DNA of 13,062 nucleotides from Nitrospinota bacterium (GTDB lineage: Bacteria; Nitrospinota; Nitrospinia; UBA9942). This document shows, piece after piece, positions 1 to 6,513 of this stretch (position 1 is the stretch's first letter; every line of letters begins with the position of its first letter). The translations under genes and the position numbers were made by a program. The stretch is from NCBI GenBank assembly GCA_016200365.1, contig JACQEW010000247.1:1-13062 (forward strand), written 5' to 3'. The notes below the pieces were generated by a model. It did no database searches and was not told the DNA's origin. It saw nothing but the letters and a program-made list of their open reading frames with translations.

Positions 1-136
1 AAAGGACTGCAACCGTTATAAACATAAGGGCAATAAAAATAAATCCTGTGTCTATTCTCCTCTCGTCAGAGGAATTCAATTCCTTAAGCCTCGCCCTTAT
101 CCCGTGTTCTTCTTTGAGGAGATTAAATTCTTTCAT
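1..136 (-). CDS. Partial membrane protein, N-terminus only
   Basis: A reading frame starts at an ATG at 136-134 on the minus strand and stays open for 45 codons to the left edge, so only the N-terminus is visible. It begins MKEFNLLKEEHGIRARLKEL, a charged, probably helical segment of about 28 residues. A hydrophobic stretch, GFIFIALMFITVAVL, follows at residues 31-45 and is a likely transmembrane helix. The charged-helix plus single-helix layout fits a small inner-membrane protein with a cytoplasmic N-terminus, but I do not recognise the family. There is no clear Shine-Dalgarno sequence: the bases just upstream are the heptamer repeat at 138-200. The frame could also be chance; the lysine/glutamate-rich start and clean membrane segment argue for a real gene. 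Confidence 0.5.
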   Translation of the reverse strand, partial: MKEFNLLKEEHGIRARLKELNSSDERRIDTGFIFIALMFITVAVL

Positions 137-137
137 T

Positions 138-200
138 AAAGTTTCAAGTTTCAAGTTTCAAGTTCCCTCTTGCATCTTGTATCTTGAATCTTACATCTTT
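138..200. repeat. Heptamer-word hairpin (AAGTTTC)
   Basis: On the plus strand AAGTTTC is repeated three times (139-160), followed after a few bases by degraded inverted copies of the same word (CTTGCAT, CTTGTAT, CTTGAAT; about 168-195). The arms match at roughly 19 of 26 positions, with a 4-6 base loop. The element fills the gap between the truncated restriction gene and the partial membrane gene. It belongs to the set of word-built hairpins seen in other spacers here, and is the most degenerate of them. Confidence 0.65.
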
Positions 201-770
201 TTTTTAATGATGATGTTTTCATCTTTCGCAAAGGCGTCAATATTTATAACCAAAATCTGAATGGCATTGCCGGCAGCAAAGCCTCTTAGATTGGAAACCT
301 TCTTGCTGTCGTATACATCGTAATTGAGCTGCGCCTTGTCATAAATGGTCTGAAAGTGTTCATGGGTGATTTGCAGATTTTTCAAAACACCTTCACGAAT
401 GGCGATTGACGGGACTACAATCACAAATTTCTTGAATCCGTATAACTTATTCAGCTCATAGATAGTCCTAAGATACACATAGGTTTTACCTGTGCCCGTC
501 TCCATCTCTATAGAGAAATTCATCCCCTGCAATTCTGTGTTCCCATTCTTTATTTCATTTCGCTCCTGAATCCTTTTCACATTCTCCCAAATCTGTTCCT
601 CGGTCAGTGTCAGCCTGTTGCCCACGCCGTTCTCGTAAAGCAATGCCCCCCGTTTGCGTCAATGAAAATTCAAAATCCCCGCTGCTCAATGGCTGCCCTT
701 CAAATATATCCGTAATAGCCCTTATAGCCTCTATCTGGTATTCCTGATTGCTGTCAAAGTGGAGTTTCAT
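191..770 (-). pseudogene. res: Type III restriction enzyme Res subunit, N-terminal fragment (frameshifted and truncated)
   Basis: Type III Res subunits are DEAD-like helicase/endonucleases of roughly 900-1000 residues that cut DNA together with a Mod methyltransferase. Only the first ~190 residues remain. The start is MKLHFDSNQEYQIEAIRAI, the family's usual N-terminus, and the Walker A motif is in METGTGKTYVYLRTIYELNK, followed by KFVIVVPSIAIREGVLKN (motif Ia) and QILVINIDAF. The frame breaks at a run of six G (minus strand, 646-651): one G fewer would join FSLTQTG to ALLYENGVGNRLTL. The gene then stops after DENIIIKKKM, hundreds of residues short, right beside the heptamer hairpin. DEAD-box motifs beyond Ia and the nuclease domain are absent. 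GAGG lies 8 bases before the ATG, overlapping the end of the DUF6155-like gene, so the two were probably one transcription unit. A homopolymer sequencing error could explain the frameshift but not the truncation. Confidence 0.85.
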
Positions 771-779
771 TCAATATCC

Positions 780-1277
780 TCAAAAAAACTGATAATAAGC
801 ATCTGCAAGGTAATCATGGAAGCCCCAACCAATGCCACTGGTATCTTCCATTATTTTTTTACACCGCTCTTTAAAAAGTTTTTCAAGATTATTCTTCTGA
901 ATAAAAACACAGGCATCTTCAAACATACCCTCCATGCTGTTATAAAATGGTTCGTCTATATCGCCAAAATCATTGGTGAATAAAACACCGCACTCAACAA
1001 AATAAACCATTGTATCCGCAACACTCCCCGGTGAAGGGGACAATTTTTTAAAATCGCTTATTGCCTTTCTTGCCTCTGAAATGCTAAGTTTAAAGCCTCT
1101 TTTTGGATAAAAAGATTCGTAAATAATTGCCTTGTATTTTTTTAGGATTTTTTCCTCATCAGGATTCATGCAAAATGAATAATAATCTTTTACATCTTTA
1201 TACTTCTTATGCAGTTCATTGATTTGTTCAATTAGTTGCTCTTTGCTGAATTGTTGAAGATATTTTTTGATGGTCAT
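780..1277 (-). CDS. DUF6155-like protein
   Basis: This 165-residue soluble protein resembles the small uncharacterised family I know as DUF6155. Recognisable segments are MTIKKYLQQFSKEQLIEQI at the start, FCMNPDEEKIL near residue 35, FYPKRGFKLSISEARKAISD near 56-75, GVLFTNDFGDIDEPFYNSME near 97-116 and the closing GIGWGFHDYLADAYYQFF. No signal peptide, membrane helix or known catalytic motif is visible; it is mostly helical with many acidic and aromatic residues. Its function is unknown to me. It lies 15 bases downstream of the decayed R-M tail and 9 bases upstream of the Res fragment, so it travels with the restriction/DNA-damage island. The ATG at 1277 has no strong Shine-Dalgarno sequence. 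Confidence 0.75.
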   Translation of the reverse strand: MTIKKYLQQFSKEQLIEQINELHKKYKDVKDYYSFCMNPDEEKILKKYKAIIYESFYPKRGFKLSISEARKAISDFKKLSPSPGSVADTMVYFVECGVLFTNDFGDIDEPFYNSMEGMFEDACVFIQKNNLEKLFKERCKKIMEDTSGIGWGFHDYLADAYYQFF

Positions 1278-1292
1278 AGGTTTATGAAAAAA

Positions 1293-1416
1293 TCATATTG
1301 TTTTGAAATCTATTCCCGCATCCCCCATTATTTTTGTTTTATTTTCCAGTATCTTTTCACTTCTCTATCAAAATCACTTTCAAACTCCCTATCCTGAACG
1401 ACCTTGGATTTATCAT
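1293..1416 (-). pseudogene. Decayed second copy of the R-M protein C-terminal tail
   Basis: The minus strand ends here with MGDAGIDFKTI and a TGA stop at 1295-1293. This matches the last residues of the orphan tail at 2334-2552 (MRDAGVDFKTI). Over 38 bases the two copies agree at about 31, and several of the differences fall at third codon positions, so they are related coding sequences rather than a DNA repeat. Upstream the frame is broken. An ATG overlapping the dinD stop (ATGA) opens a 19-codon frame containing SLKVILIEK, and a shift then gives SEKILENKTKIMGDAG. I read this as the remains of a paralogous 3' end lying directly behind dinD. Exact limits are uncertain. Confidence 0.55.
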
Positions 1417-2288
1417 TCCTCTTCCGATTTGCCAATTAATCCCTTTGCATCTTTTTTTTCCAGTTCTAGCTTTGGGGCAGCGCTTTTTACACGCTTTTCG
1501 ACCTGTTTAATATGTTCGGCAGGGGGAAGATGTTCAGGCAGTGTACTACCTATACGTTTAATAGCGTCTCTAACCTCTTTGCCGACGTTTTCATGTGTCC
1601 TGATTGCTGATTGCTGATCTTTTACATTATCTTTTGATAATTTATCCCTCGTCTGCGTCATGCGGAACTGGTTTGCCGCAAGTTCAGTAGTATCCATGCG
1701 GTCCATTAGATTTTCTTTTTCTGGTATTCTTTTCTGTTTCTTTATCGCATCCCTGCCCAGTCCTCCATACATGCCTTTATATCCGGCATCGTGAAAGACC
1801 CCGAACATCCTGTCATGCACTCCTGCATCACGCGCCGCTCCTGATAATGTCTTGAATTCTTCGGTGGTCTGTTTGCGAAATTCCAAACGCTCTAAATCAG
1901 TAGCAATTGCAGTGGAGATCTCCTGCCGCCGTGTCTGAACAGCAAAATACTTCTGAGCATTGGCAATTTCAGGCTTGCGCGGATCACCATTCTGGGCAAT
2001 AAGATAACAGGCAAATCGTGACAGATGGTAGTCATTAACAGTTTGCACTGCGCCCTTGCCACCCTCGATCGGTTTGCCGGCGCCGGCAAAGTGATGGGAA
2101 GGCTCATTTCCTGATTGTTTGCAAGAGGTTATAGCCCTCTTAACAGCATCTTCAAATCGTCTCCATTGTGTATATCCTAAGAGAGGCTGAATTTCCCGTG
2201 CGCTCCAATATTCTGCACCATATTCATTTACTTTCTTCAGGTCTTCAAAAGACTTGCTTCCCATTGGCACCAAATTTTTATCTGACAT
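1413..2288 (-). CDS. dinD: DNA damage-inducible protein D (DinD family)
   Basis: The 291-residue protein is full length for DinD. Family landmarks in order are FEDLKKVNEYGAEYWSAREI and the following PLLGYTQWRRFEDAVKRA (an N-terminal BRO/antirepressor-like region, residues 14-52), NDYHLSRFACYLIAQNGDPR with KPEIANAQKYFAVQTR (86-120), and GYKGMYGGLGRDAIKKQK then TTELAANQFRMTQTRDKL (about 169-215). The E. coli homologue is SOS-induced and has been reported to act on RecA filaments; the role here is inferred from similarity. A strong AGGAGGGG lies about 5 bases before the ATG at 2288. I see no clear LexA box upstream, so SOS control is not shown. The gene sits between two copies of the same R-M tail, which suggests it was captured into, or travelled with, a type III restriction locus. 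Confidence 0.9.
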   Translation of the reverse strand: MSDKNLVPMGSKSFEDLKKVNEYGAEYWSAREIQPLLGYTQWRRFEDAVKRAITSCKQSGNEPSHHFAGAGKPIEGGKGAVQTVNDYHLSRFACYLIAQNGDPRKPEIANAQKYFAVQTRRQEISTAIATDLERLEFRKQTTEEFKTLSGAARDAGVHDRMFGVFHDAGYKGMYGGLGRDAIKKQKRIPEKENLMDRMDTTELAANQFRMTQTRDKLSKDNVKDQQSAIRTHENVGKEVRDAIKRIGSTLPEHLPPAEHIKQVEKRVKSAAPKLELEKKDAKGLIGKSEEE

Positions 2289-2333
2289 ATCCCCTCCTGA
2301 AATAAGGCGTCTATAATATTATATGCACACATT

Positions 2334-2552
2334 TCATATCGTTTTAAAATCCACCCCCGCATCCCGCATTTGCAGGACTGTATTGGTTTTAAGCTGGTCG
2401 TTGCCAGTAAATAAACTATCAAGGGTAATGACCTTTTGCGGTTTGGCGGAGATGATTTGTTCTATGAGTTTTTCATTCCCTTTTCTAAATCCTTTTATAA
2501 ATCTCAAATCAGTGATGATGTTTTGTCTCTTCCTTCCTCGCCTTTGCCTCAT
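2334..2552 (-). pseudogene. Orphan C-terminal tail of an R-M protein (probably type III Mod-like)
   Basis: This short frame ends KVITLDSLFTGNDQLKTNTV then LQMRDAGVDFKTI and a stop. Endings of the type LD-x-x-F-x-x-NDQLKTNT-x-LQM are ones I associate with large site-specific DNA methyltransferases or helicases of type III-like restriction systems; which subunit it is cannot be settled from the tail alone. About 65 residues are plausibly native, from NIITDLRFIKGF onward. The first residues of the open frame (MRQRRGRKRQ) are simply the antisense-free alternative frame of the EF-G 3' end. The fragment therefore starts at a junction near 2510-2525 inside that gene. Together with the truncated res downstream it implies that most of a mod/res pair was deleted. 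Confidence 0.6.
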
Positions 2553-4608
2553 TTACAATCTTTTCCGATAGATGTCCCGGCACTTCTTCGTAATTGGAGA
2601 AGTCCATTGTGAATACCCCTCTGCCTCCTGTCATTGACCTCAGATCCATTGCATATCTCAAGACCTCTGCCATCGGGACATTCGCCTTTATAGCCTGGCT
2701 CCTGCTCTGCGGGACAACCCCCGTAACTTTACCCCTTCGCGAATTAAGGTCGCCGATTACATCCCCCATATTTTCATCGGGGACAATTACCTCTATATTC
2801 ATAATAGGCTCGAGGAGTATAGGCTTAGCCTCCTGCATCCCCTTTTTAAATGCCATCGAGCCTGCGATCTTAAATGCCATTTCAGAGGAATCCACATCGT
2901 GATACGAGCCGTCGTATATGGTTACCTTAACATCTGTAACAGGATAGCCTGCAACTATCCCATCTTCCATTGCCTCAACTACCCCTTTTTCTACGGCAGG
3001 TATGTAATTCTTTGGAATCGTCCCGCCTACTATCTTATCAACAAAGAGAAAACCCTTTCCTCTTGGAAGATGCTCAAGCTCAATCCAGCAGTCTCCGTAT
3101 TGCCCCCTACCTCCCGACTGTCTTTTGTATTTGCCCTGCACCTTTGCCATCCCTTTGATTGTCTCCTTATACGGGACTCTCGGGGTCTTCATCTCCACCT
3201 CGACTCCAAATTTCCTCTTGAGCCTTCCTACAATCACCTCAAGATGCACCTGCCCCATACCTGATAGTATGAGCTCCTTTGTCTGGGTGTCCCTGCTTAT
3301 TTTTAATGTGGGGTCTTCTTCTGACATGCGGGGTAGAGCCAGACTCACCTTCTCATCATCCGCCTTTGTCTTAGGCTCGATTGCGAGAGATATAACAGGA
3401 TTCGGGAACTTGATAGGGTCAAGTATTACAGGGTCTTTATCGCTGCAAAGAGTATCCCCTGTCATGGTCGCCTTTAATTTTGCGACGCCTGCTATATCAC
3501 CGGCAGATACCTTTGCCACTGCTGTCTGTTTTTTGCCTGTTATTAAAAATATATGCCCCACCTTTTCCTTTACATCCCTGTTCGGATTAAGGACTGTGGA
3601 ATCGGAATTCAAAGTTCCTGAATAAACCCTGAAAAGTGTCAGCTTGCCTGCATAAGGGTCAACAACTGTCTTAAACGCAAGTGCAGAGAATGGGGCGATG
3701 TCAGAGGTCTCTCGTGTAATCTCTTCATTATTTCCCGGCCTCTTGCCTTTAACAACAGGCTTATCCTTTGGCGAAGGGAAAAATTCAACGGCTGCATCGA
3801 GGAGGGGCTGCACAGAGATATTTTTTAATGCAGACCCGCAGATAACCGGGACAACCGCTCCGTTTAAAACAGCCTTTCTCAGCCCTTTTCTCAACTCTTC
3901 GTCGGAAAGACTCCCTTCATTGAGATATTTTTCTATCAGTGTGTCATCGCTCTCGGCAACTGCCTCCATAAGCTCGACCCTGTGCTCTTCCGACTTCTTT
4001 TTTAAATCCTCGGGTATATCCTCTATCCTATATTCGCCGTTGGAATTGGCAGAGAATTTAAGCGCCTTCATGCTCAAGAGGTCAACAACTCCCATAAAAG
4101 ACGCCTCTTCGCCGATAGGCAGGGTAAGCTTTACAGGTCTCTGTTTAAACATCTTCTTAATATCGTCAAATGCCCTTACATAGCTTGCCCTTTCCTGATC
4201 CATCTTATTCACAAATACAATCTTAGGTATGTCGAGGTCATCAGCCCATCCCCAGACCTTTTCTGTCTCGAGCTTCACCCCGGATATGGCGCTTACAATT
4301 ACCACCACCCCGTCCATCACCCTCATACACCCCTGCGTATCTGCAATAAAGTTCTGGTAGCCGGGCGTATCAATTATATTTATCTTATGATTCTTCCATT
4401 CACAGAAGGCTACAGCAGAGCTCAATGTTATCTTCTTTTCAATCTCATCGGGGTCATAATCCATTACAGTGGAGCCGTCAAGGGTTTTGCCAAGCTTATC
4501 AATCGCCTTTGAATCAAAGAGGAGAGCTTCTGCCAGCGAGGTCTTGCCTGCCCCGCCGTGGGCAACGATACCTATATTTCTTATATTCTCAGTTTTATAT
4601 TCCTTCAT
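2509..4608 (-). CDS. Elongation factor G-like GTPase (EF-G paralogue, EF-G2 type)
   Basis: This 699-residue translational GTPase has all five EF-G domains at normal length. The G1 loop is AHGGAGKTSL (17-26), where classical EF-G has AHIDAGKTTT. G3 is DTPGYQNF (80-87), so the usual DTPGHVDF catalytic His is Tyr. G4 is NKMD (134-137) and G5 is in GSALKN (about 260). Domain IV carries GGRGQYGDCWIELE, and the C-terminal domain has DLRSMTGGRGVFTMDF. The AHGGAGKT plus PGY combination marks the EF-G2/FusA2-like class rather than housekeeping EF-G; such proteins may act in translocation, recycling or tetracycline-like protection, and the exact role is unknown. AGGAGGGG sits 6 bases before the ATG, and a leader hairpin lies just upstream. 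The last residues, KHHH, lie on the apparent junction with the R-M tail, so the native 3' end may have been altered. Confidence 0.93.
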   Translation of the reverse strand: MKEYKTENIRNIGIVAHGGAGKTSLAEALLFDSKAIDKLGKTLDGSTVMDYDPDEIEKKITLSSAVAFCEWKNHKINIIDTPGYQNFIADTQGCMRVMDGVVVIVSAISGVKLETEKVWGWADDLDIPKIVFVNKMDQERASYVRAFDDIKKMFKQRPVKLTLPIGEEASFMGVVDLLSMKALKFSANSNGEYRIEDIPEDLKKKSEEHRVELMEAVAESDDTLIEKYLNEGSLSDEELRKGLRKAVLNGAVVPVICGSALKNISVQPLLDAAVEFFPSPKDKPVVKGKRPGNNEEITRETSDIAPFSALAFKTVVDPYAGKLTLFRVYSGTLNSDSTVLNPNRDVKEKVGHIFLITGKKQTAVAKVSAGDIAGVAKLKATMTGDTLCSDKDPVILDPIKFPNPVISLAIEPKTKADDEKVSLALPRMSEEDPTLKISRDTQTKELILSGMGQVHLEVIVGRLKRKFGVEVEMKTPRVPYKETIKGMAKVQGKYKRQSGGRGQYGDCWIELEHLPRGKGFLFVDKIVGGTIPKNYIPAVEKGVVEAMEDGIVAGYPVTDVKVTIYDGSYHDVDSSEMAFKIAGSMAFKKGMQEAKPILLEPIMNIEVIVPDENMGDVIGDLNSRRGKVTGVVPQSRSQAIKANVPMAEVLRYAMDLRSMTGGRGVFTMDFSNYEEVPGHLSEKIVNEAKARKEETKHHH

Positions 4609-4630
4609 ATACCCCTCCTGTTTAAAAATT

Positions 4631-4684
4631 AACCGCAGGGCACAGGAGAAAAAGATTTTAATGTCTTCTCCATTTCTTGCGGTT
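4631..4684 (-). promoter_or_regulatory. Leader hairpin upstream of the EF-G-like gene
   Basis: The arms AACCGCAGGGCACAGGAGAA (4631-4650) and 4665-4684 are imperfect inverted repeats. The outer 7 bases (AACCGCA/TGCGGTT) and the inner 6 (GGAGAA/TTCTCC) pair, with a mismatched centre and a 14-base loop. It lies about 15 bases before the Shine-Dalgarno of the EF-G-like gene and would be in its 5' leader. It could be a translational or transcriptional control structure, or only a relic hairpin repeat. Confidence 0.35.
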
Positions 4685-4849
4685 TGATTTTTGGCAGTTA
4701 TTTTTCCTCATAATATATATTACGAAGCAGGATATTTCAACATAAAACTCTCGACGGCTACTAAGATTGTTTCTTGGAAATCTTTTTAGTTGTAAATGAA
4801 ACACAGCATGGATATAATTTATTAACTTTACCGGCAAGAACAAAGACAT

Positions 4850-5030
4850 GATAGAACGCAGATGACGCTGATTAAAACGGATTTTCGCTGATAAAACAGG
4901 CTTAAGGCTGAAGGCTGAAGAAAAAAAGAAAAAAATCTTTAATCGCTGATTTTCAGCCGTCAGCCTTCAGTCTTCAGCCTAATTCTTTATCTGTGTCAAT
5001 CCGTATCATCCGTGTCATCCGTGTTCCATG
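4850..5030. repeat. Long hairpin with outer word CGGATGACA-like and a nested hairpin
   Basis: The 470-bp spacer between the divergent EF-G-like and kinase genes holds no supported gene; bases 4685-4849 show nothing I can name. From 4850 an array with GCAGATGACGCTGATT and CGGATTTTCGCTGATAAA is mirrored at about 4986-5026 by inverted copies (TTATCTGTGTCAATCCG, ATCATCCGTGTCATCCGTGT). The arms are homologous but diverged, with degenerate words of about 9-10 bases. The loop is not random: it contains a second, better-preserved hairpin (4898-4981) with an unrelated word. This looks like one hairpin inserted in or grown within another. Confidence 0.75.
4898..4981. repeat. Nested heptamer hairpin (GGCTGAA)
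   Basis: Tandem GGCTTAA, GGCTGAA, GGCTGAA (about 4900-4921) are followed by an A-rich centre and then inverted copies (TTCAGCCGTCAGCC, TTCAGTCTTCAGCC) at about 4951-4979. The period is 7 bases. The whole structure lies inside the loop of the larger hairpin 4850-5030. Confidence 0.8.
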
Positions 5031-5035
5031 CAAGA

Positions 5036-5056
5036 ATTTTATAATTTCCTATGTCT
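5036..5056 (+). promoter_or_regulatory. TATAAT-N5-ATG motif followed at once by a stop
   Basis: A perfect TATAAT (5040-5045) is followed after 5 bases by ATGTCTTAA, a start codon, one codon and a stop. The 21-base block matches 7304-7324, at the start of the TPR gene, at 20 positions. It could be the -10 element of the kinase promoter (no good -35 is seen) or a decayed copy of a gene start. Function is inferred only from the motif. Confidence 0.35.
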
Positions 5057-5093
5057 TAAAAAAGCCGTAAAGGGTGACTGAGGGGTCATTAAA

Positions 5094-6377
5094 ATGGAAG
5101 AAAAATTTGATTATCTCCTGTGCAGGATGACGGAGGATATAAACTCCGGGAAGGGCTTTGACGAAGTATTCGACCTTATCTACGATAATCTGAAGAAGAT
5201 TATCCAATATAACCGCATAGGCATTGCCATACTCAAAGATGGCAGCAAACTTATGGCAAGGAAGGCGAGATCGGATGGCGCTATGATGCTGGAAAAGGGT
5301 TATGAAGAAGACATTGAAGGCTCTTCCTTAGAAAAGGTCATAAAAAAAGGGGAGCCGAGGATAATAAATGACCTTGAAGAATATCTCAGGCAGAAGCCTA
5401 ATTCAAAATCCACCAAGAAGATTGTCGAAGAAGGTATAAGATCGAGCCTTACATTGCCTCTCTTGATAAAGGGGAAGCCGATAGGGGTAGTATTTTTCTC
5501 AAGCAGGAACAGAAACAACTACTCGGAGAAGGATTCGGAATACCTGAAATTAGTTGCCGGGCATATAGCGATAAGTCTTGAGAAGGCGATGCTCATTGAT
5601 AAACTGGAAGATACAAACAGAAAGTTGAAAGAGTTGGACAAGATGAAGGATGAATTTATCGCTATAGTATCACATGATTTAAGAACACCTCTTACAAGCA
5701 TACTATCCTTCAGCGACCTATTTCTGATGGAACGATTTGGAGGATTAACCGAAAAACAGAAGTGGGCTATCGAGATAATAAATAGATCCGGACAGCATCT
5801 GCTCAGCCTTATAAATGACCTCCTTGACCTGGCAAAGATAGAGGCAGGGGGGGTAGACCTGTCCCTGACGAAGATCAAATTGGGTAAGGTTATAAACGAC
5901 AGCGTAACTGCCATGCAGTTCAATGCCCATGCAAAGAAGATAGAAATTACGCTCAATATGCCCGATACAGAACCGGAAACAATGGCTGATTGGATAAAGC
6001 TTTATCAAGTAATGAACAATCTGATAGGGAATGCAATAAAGTTCACCCATGAAAGCGGGGGCATTAAGATTGGATTAAAGTATAACCCCCCATTTCCGCC
6101 TTTAGAAAAGGGGGCTGGGCGCCCATCCGAAGGATGGGTCGGGGGATTCGCAGAGGTTTCGGTGGCTGATACAGGACAGGGTATTGCAAAAGAAGATATA
6201 CCGCATATTTTTGATAAATTCAGGCAGACTAAAACAAAGGCTACGAGGGGCGAGAAGGGGAGCGGGCTCGGACTTGCCATAGCCAAGAATCTTATAGAGC
6301 TTCACGGCGGCAGGATATGGGTTGAGAGTGAAATCGGAAAGGGAACTACTTTTTATTTTACGATACCTATAAGTTGA
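5094..6377 (+). CDS. Cytosolic GAF-domain sensor histidine kinase
   Basis: This 427-residue kinase has no membrane segment. An N-terminal GAF-like domain covers about residues 18-165, with a sensor core around NRIGIAILKDGSKLMARK and LTLPLLIKGKPIGVVFFS. A short coiled coil follows (165-186). The HisKA domain has the H-box FIAIVSHDLRTPLTSILSFS with phosphorylated H194. The HATPase domain shows the N box NNLIGNAIKFT (N313), the G1 box VADTGQGI (D359), DKFRQ, and the G2 box GSGLGLAI (389-396). Residues 331-352 (NPPFPPLEKGAGRPSEGWVG and two more) are an extra loop between two strands of the ATPase domain, encoded by an in-frame palindromic repeat. No response regulator is adjacent. GAGGGG lies about 12 bases before the ATG, a long but usable spacing. 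It is followed by parA and a TPR gene on the same strand, so it may signal to that module. Confidence 0.92.
   Translation: MEEKFDYLLCRMTEDINSGKGFDEVFDLIYDNLKKIIQYNRIGIAILKDGSKLMARKARSDGAMMLEKGYEEDIEGSSLEKVIKKGEPRIINDLEEYLRQKPNSKSTKKIVEEGIRSSLTLPLLIKGKPIGVVFFSSRNRNNYSEKDSEYLKLVAGHIAISLEKAMLIDKLEDTNRKLKELDKMKDEFIAIVSHDLRTPLTSILSFSDLFLMERFGGLTEKQKWAIEIINRSGQHLLSLINDLLDLAKIEAGGVDLSLTKIKLGKVINDSVTAMQFNAHAKKIEITLNMPDTEPETMADWIKLYQVMNNLIGNAIKFTHESGGIKIGLKYNPPFPPLEKGAGRPSEGWVGGFAEVSVADTGQGIAKEDIPHIFDKFRQTKTKATRGEKGSGLGLAIAKNLIELHGGRIWVESEIGKGTTFYFTIPIS
6084..6149. repeat. Palindromic element inserted in frame in the kinase gene
   Basis: About 66 bases contain three nested or adjacent inverted pairs: CCCATCC/GGATGGG with a GAA loop (6122-6138), CCGCCTTT/AAAGGGGG with a 3-base loop (one mismatch), and an outer run of C pairing with a run of G. 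The GC-rich, C/G-run character differs from the flanking gene. The translation is low-complexity (PPFPPLEKGAG...). Its length is a multiple of three, the frame is kept, and the kinase motifs on both sides are intact. CCCCC-TTT-AAAAGGGGG palindromes of this kind are familiar as dispersed intergenic repeats, and the case resembles the Rickettsia palindromic elements found inside genes. Confidence 0.75.
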
Positions 6378-6381
6378 GTAT

Positions 6382-6499
6382 ATTCTGCACAACCTTTTCC
6401 TTCACTTCCGTTAAATTTTCTTTTGTTTTTTATTTAAAATATTAAACTATGGCTCAAAAGAAAATTTAAAAAGTCGTTCAGAAAAAGATTGTGCAGAAT
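6382..6499. repeat. Long hairpin between kinase and parA
   Basis: ATTCTGCACAA (6382-6392) pairs with TTGTGCAGAAT (6489-6499), and TTAAATTTTCTTTT (6411-6424) pairs with AAAAGAAAATTTAA (6456-6469). The bases between these two stems are only partly complementary, so the arms are about 43 bases long, with a loop of about 31 bases. It occupies nearly all of the 136-base gap. It is not built of tandem words, unlike most hairpins here. It might terminate kinase transcription, attenuate parA, or be a small mobile hairpin. Confidence 0.75.
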
Positions 6500-6513
6500 G
6501 TCATAAGGTAAAA

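Noticed and set aside
48..260. Plus-strand 70-codon frame over the left edge
   Set aside because: It crosses the heptamer repeat and lies antisense to the Res fragment and the membrane-protein start, with low-complexity Ser/Phe-rich translation.
1320..1412. Alternative small frame after dinD reading DREFESDFDREVKRYWKIKQK-like sequence
   Set aside because: It looks gene-like but has no start codon outside dinD and conflicts with the frame that ends in the R-M tail; kept as part of the relic instead.
2289..2333. LexA box upstream of dinD
   Set aside because: No CTGT-N8-ACAG or Gram-positive-type GAAC-N4-GTTC sequence could be seen; the lineage's SOS motif is unknown, so absence is not conclusive.
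3125..3625. 166-codon plus-strand frame opposite the EF-G-like gene
   Set aside because: Antisense shadow of a fully conserved gene; no family resemblance of its own.
4658..4849. 63-codon minus-strand frame upstream of the EF-G-like gene
   Set aside because: No ribosome-binding site, atypical composition, and it overlaps the leader hairpin; likely chance.
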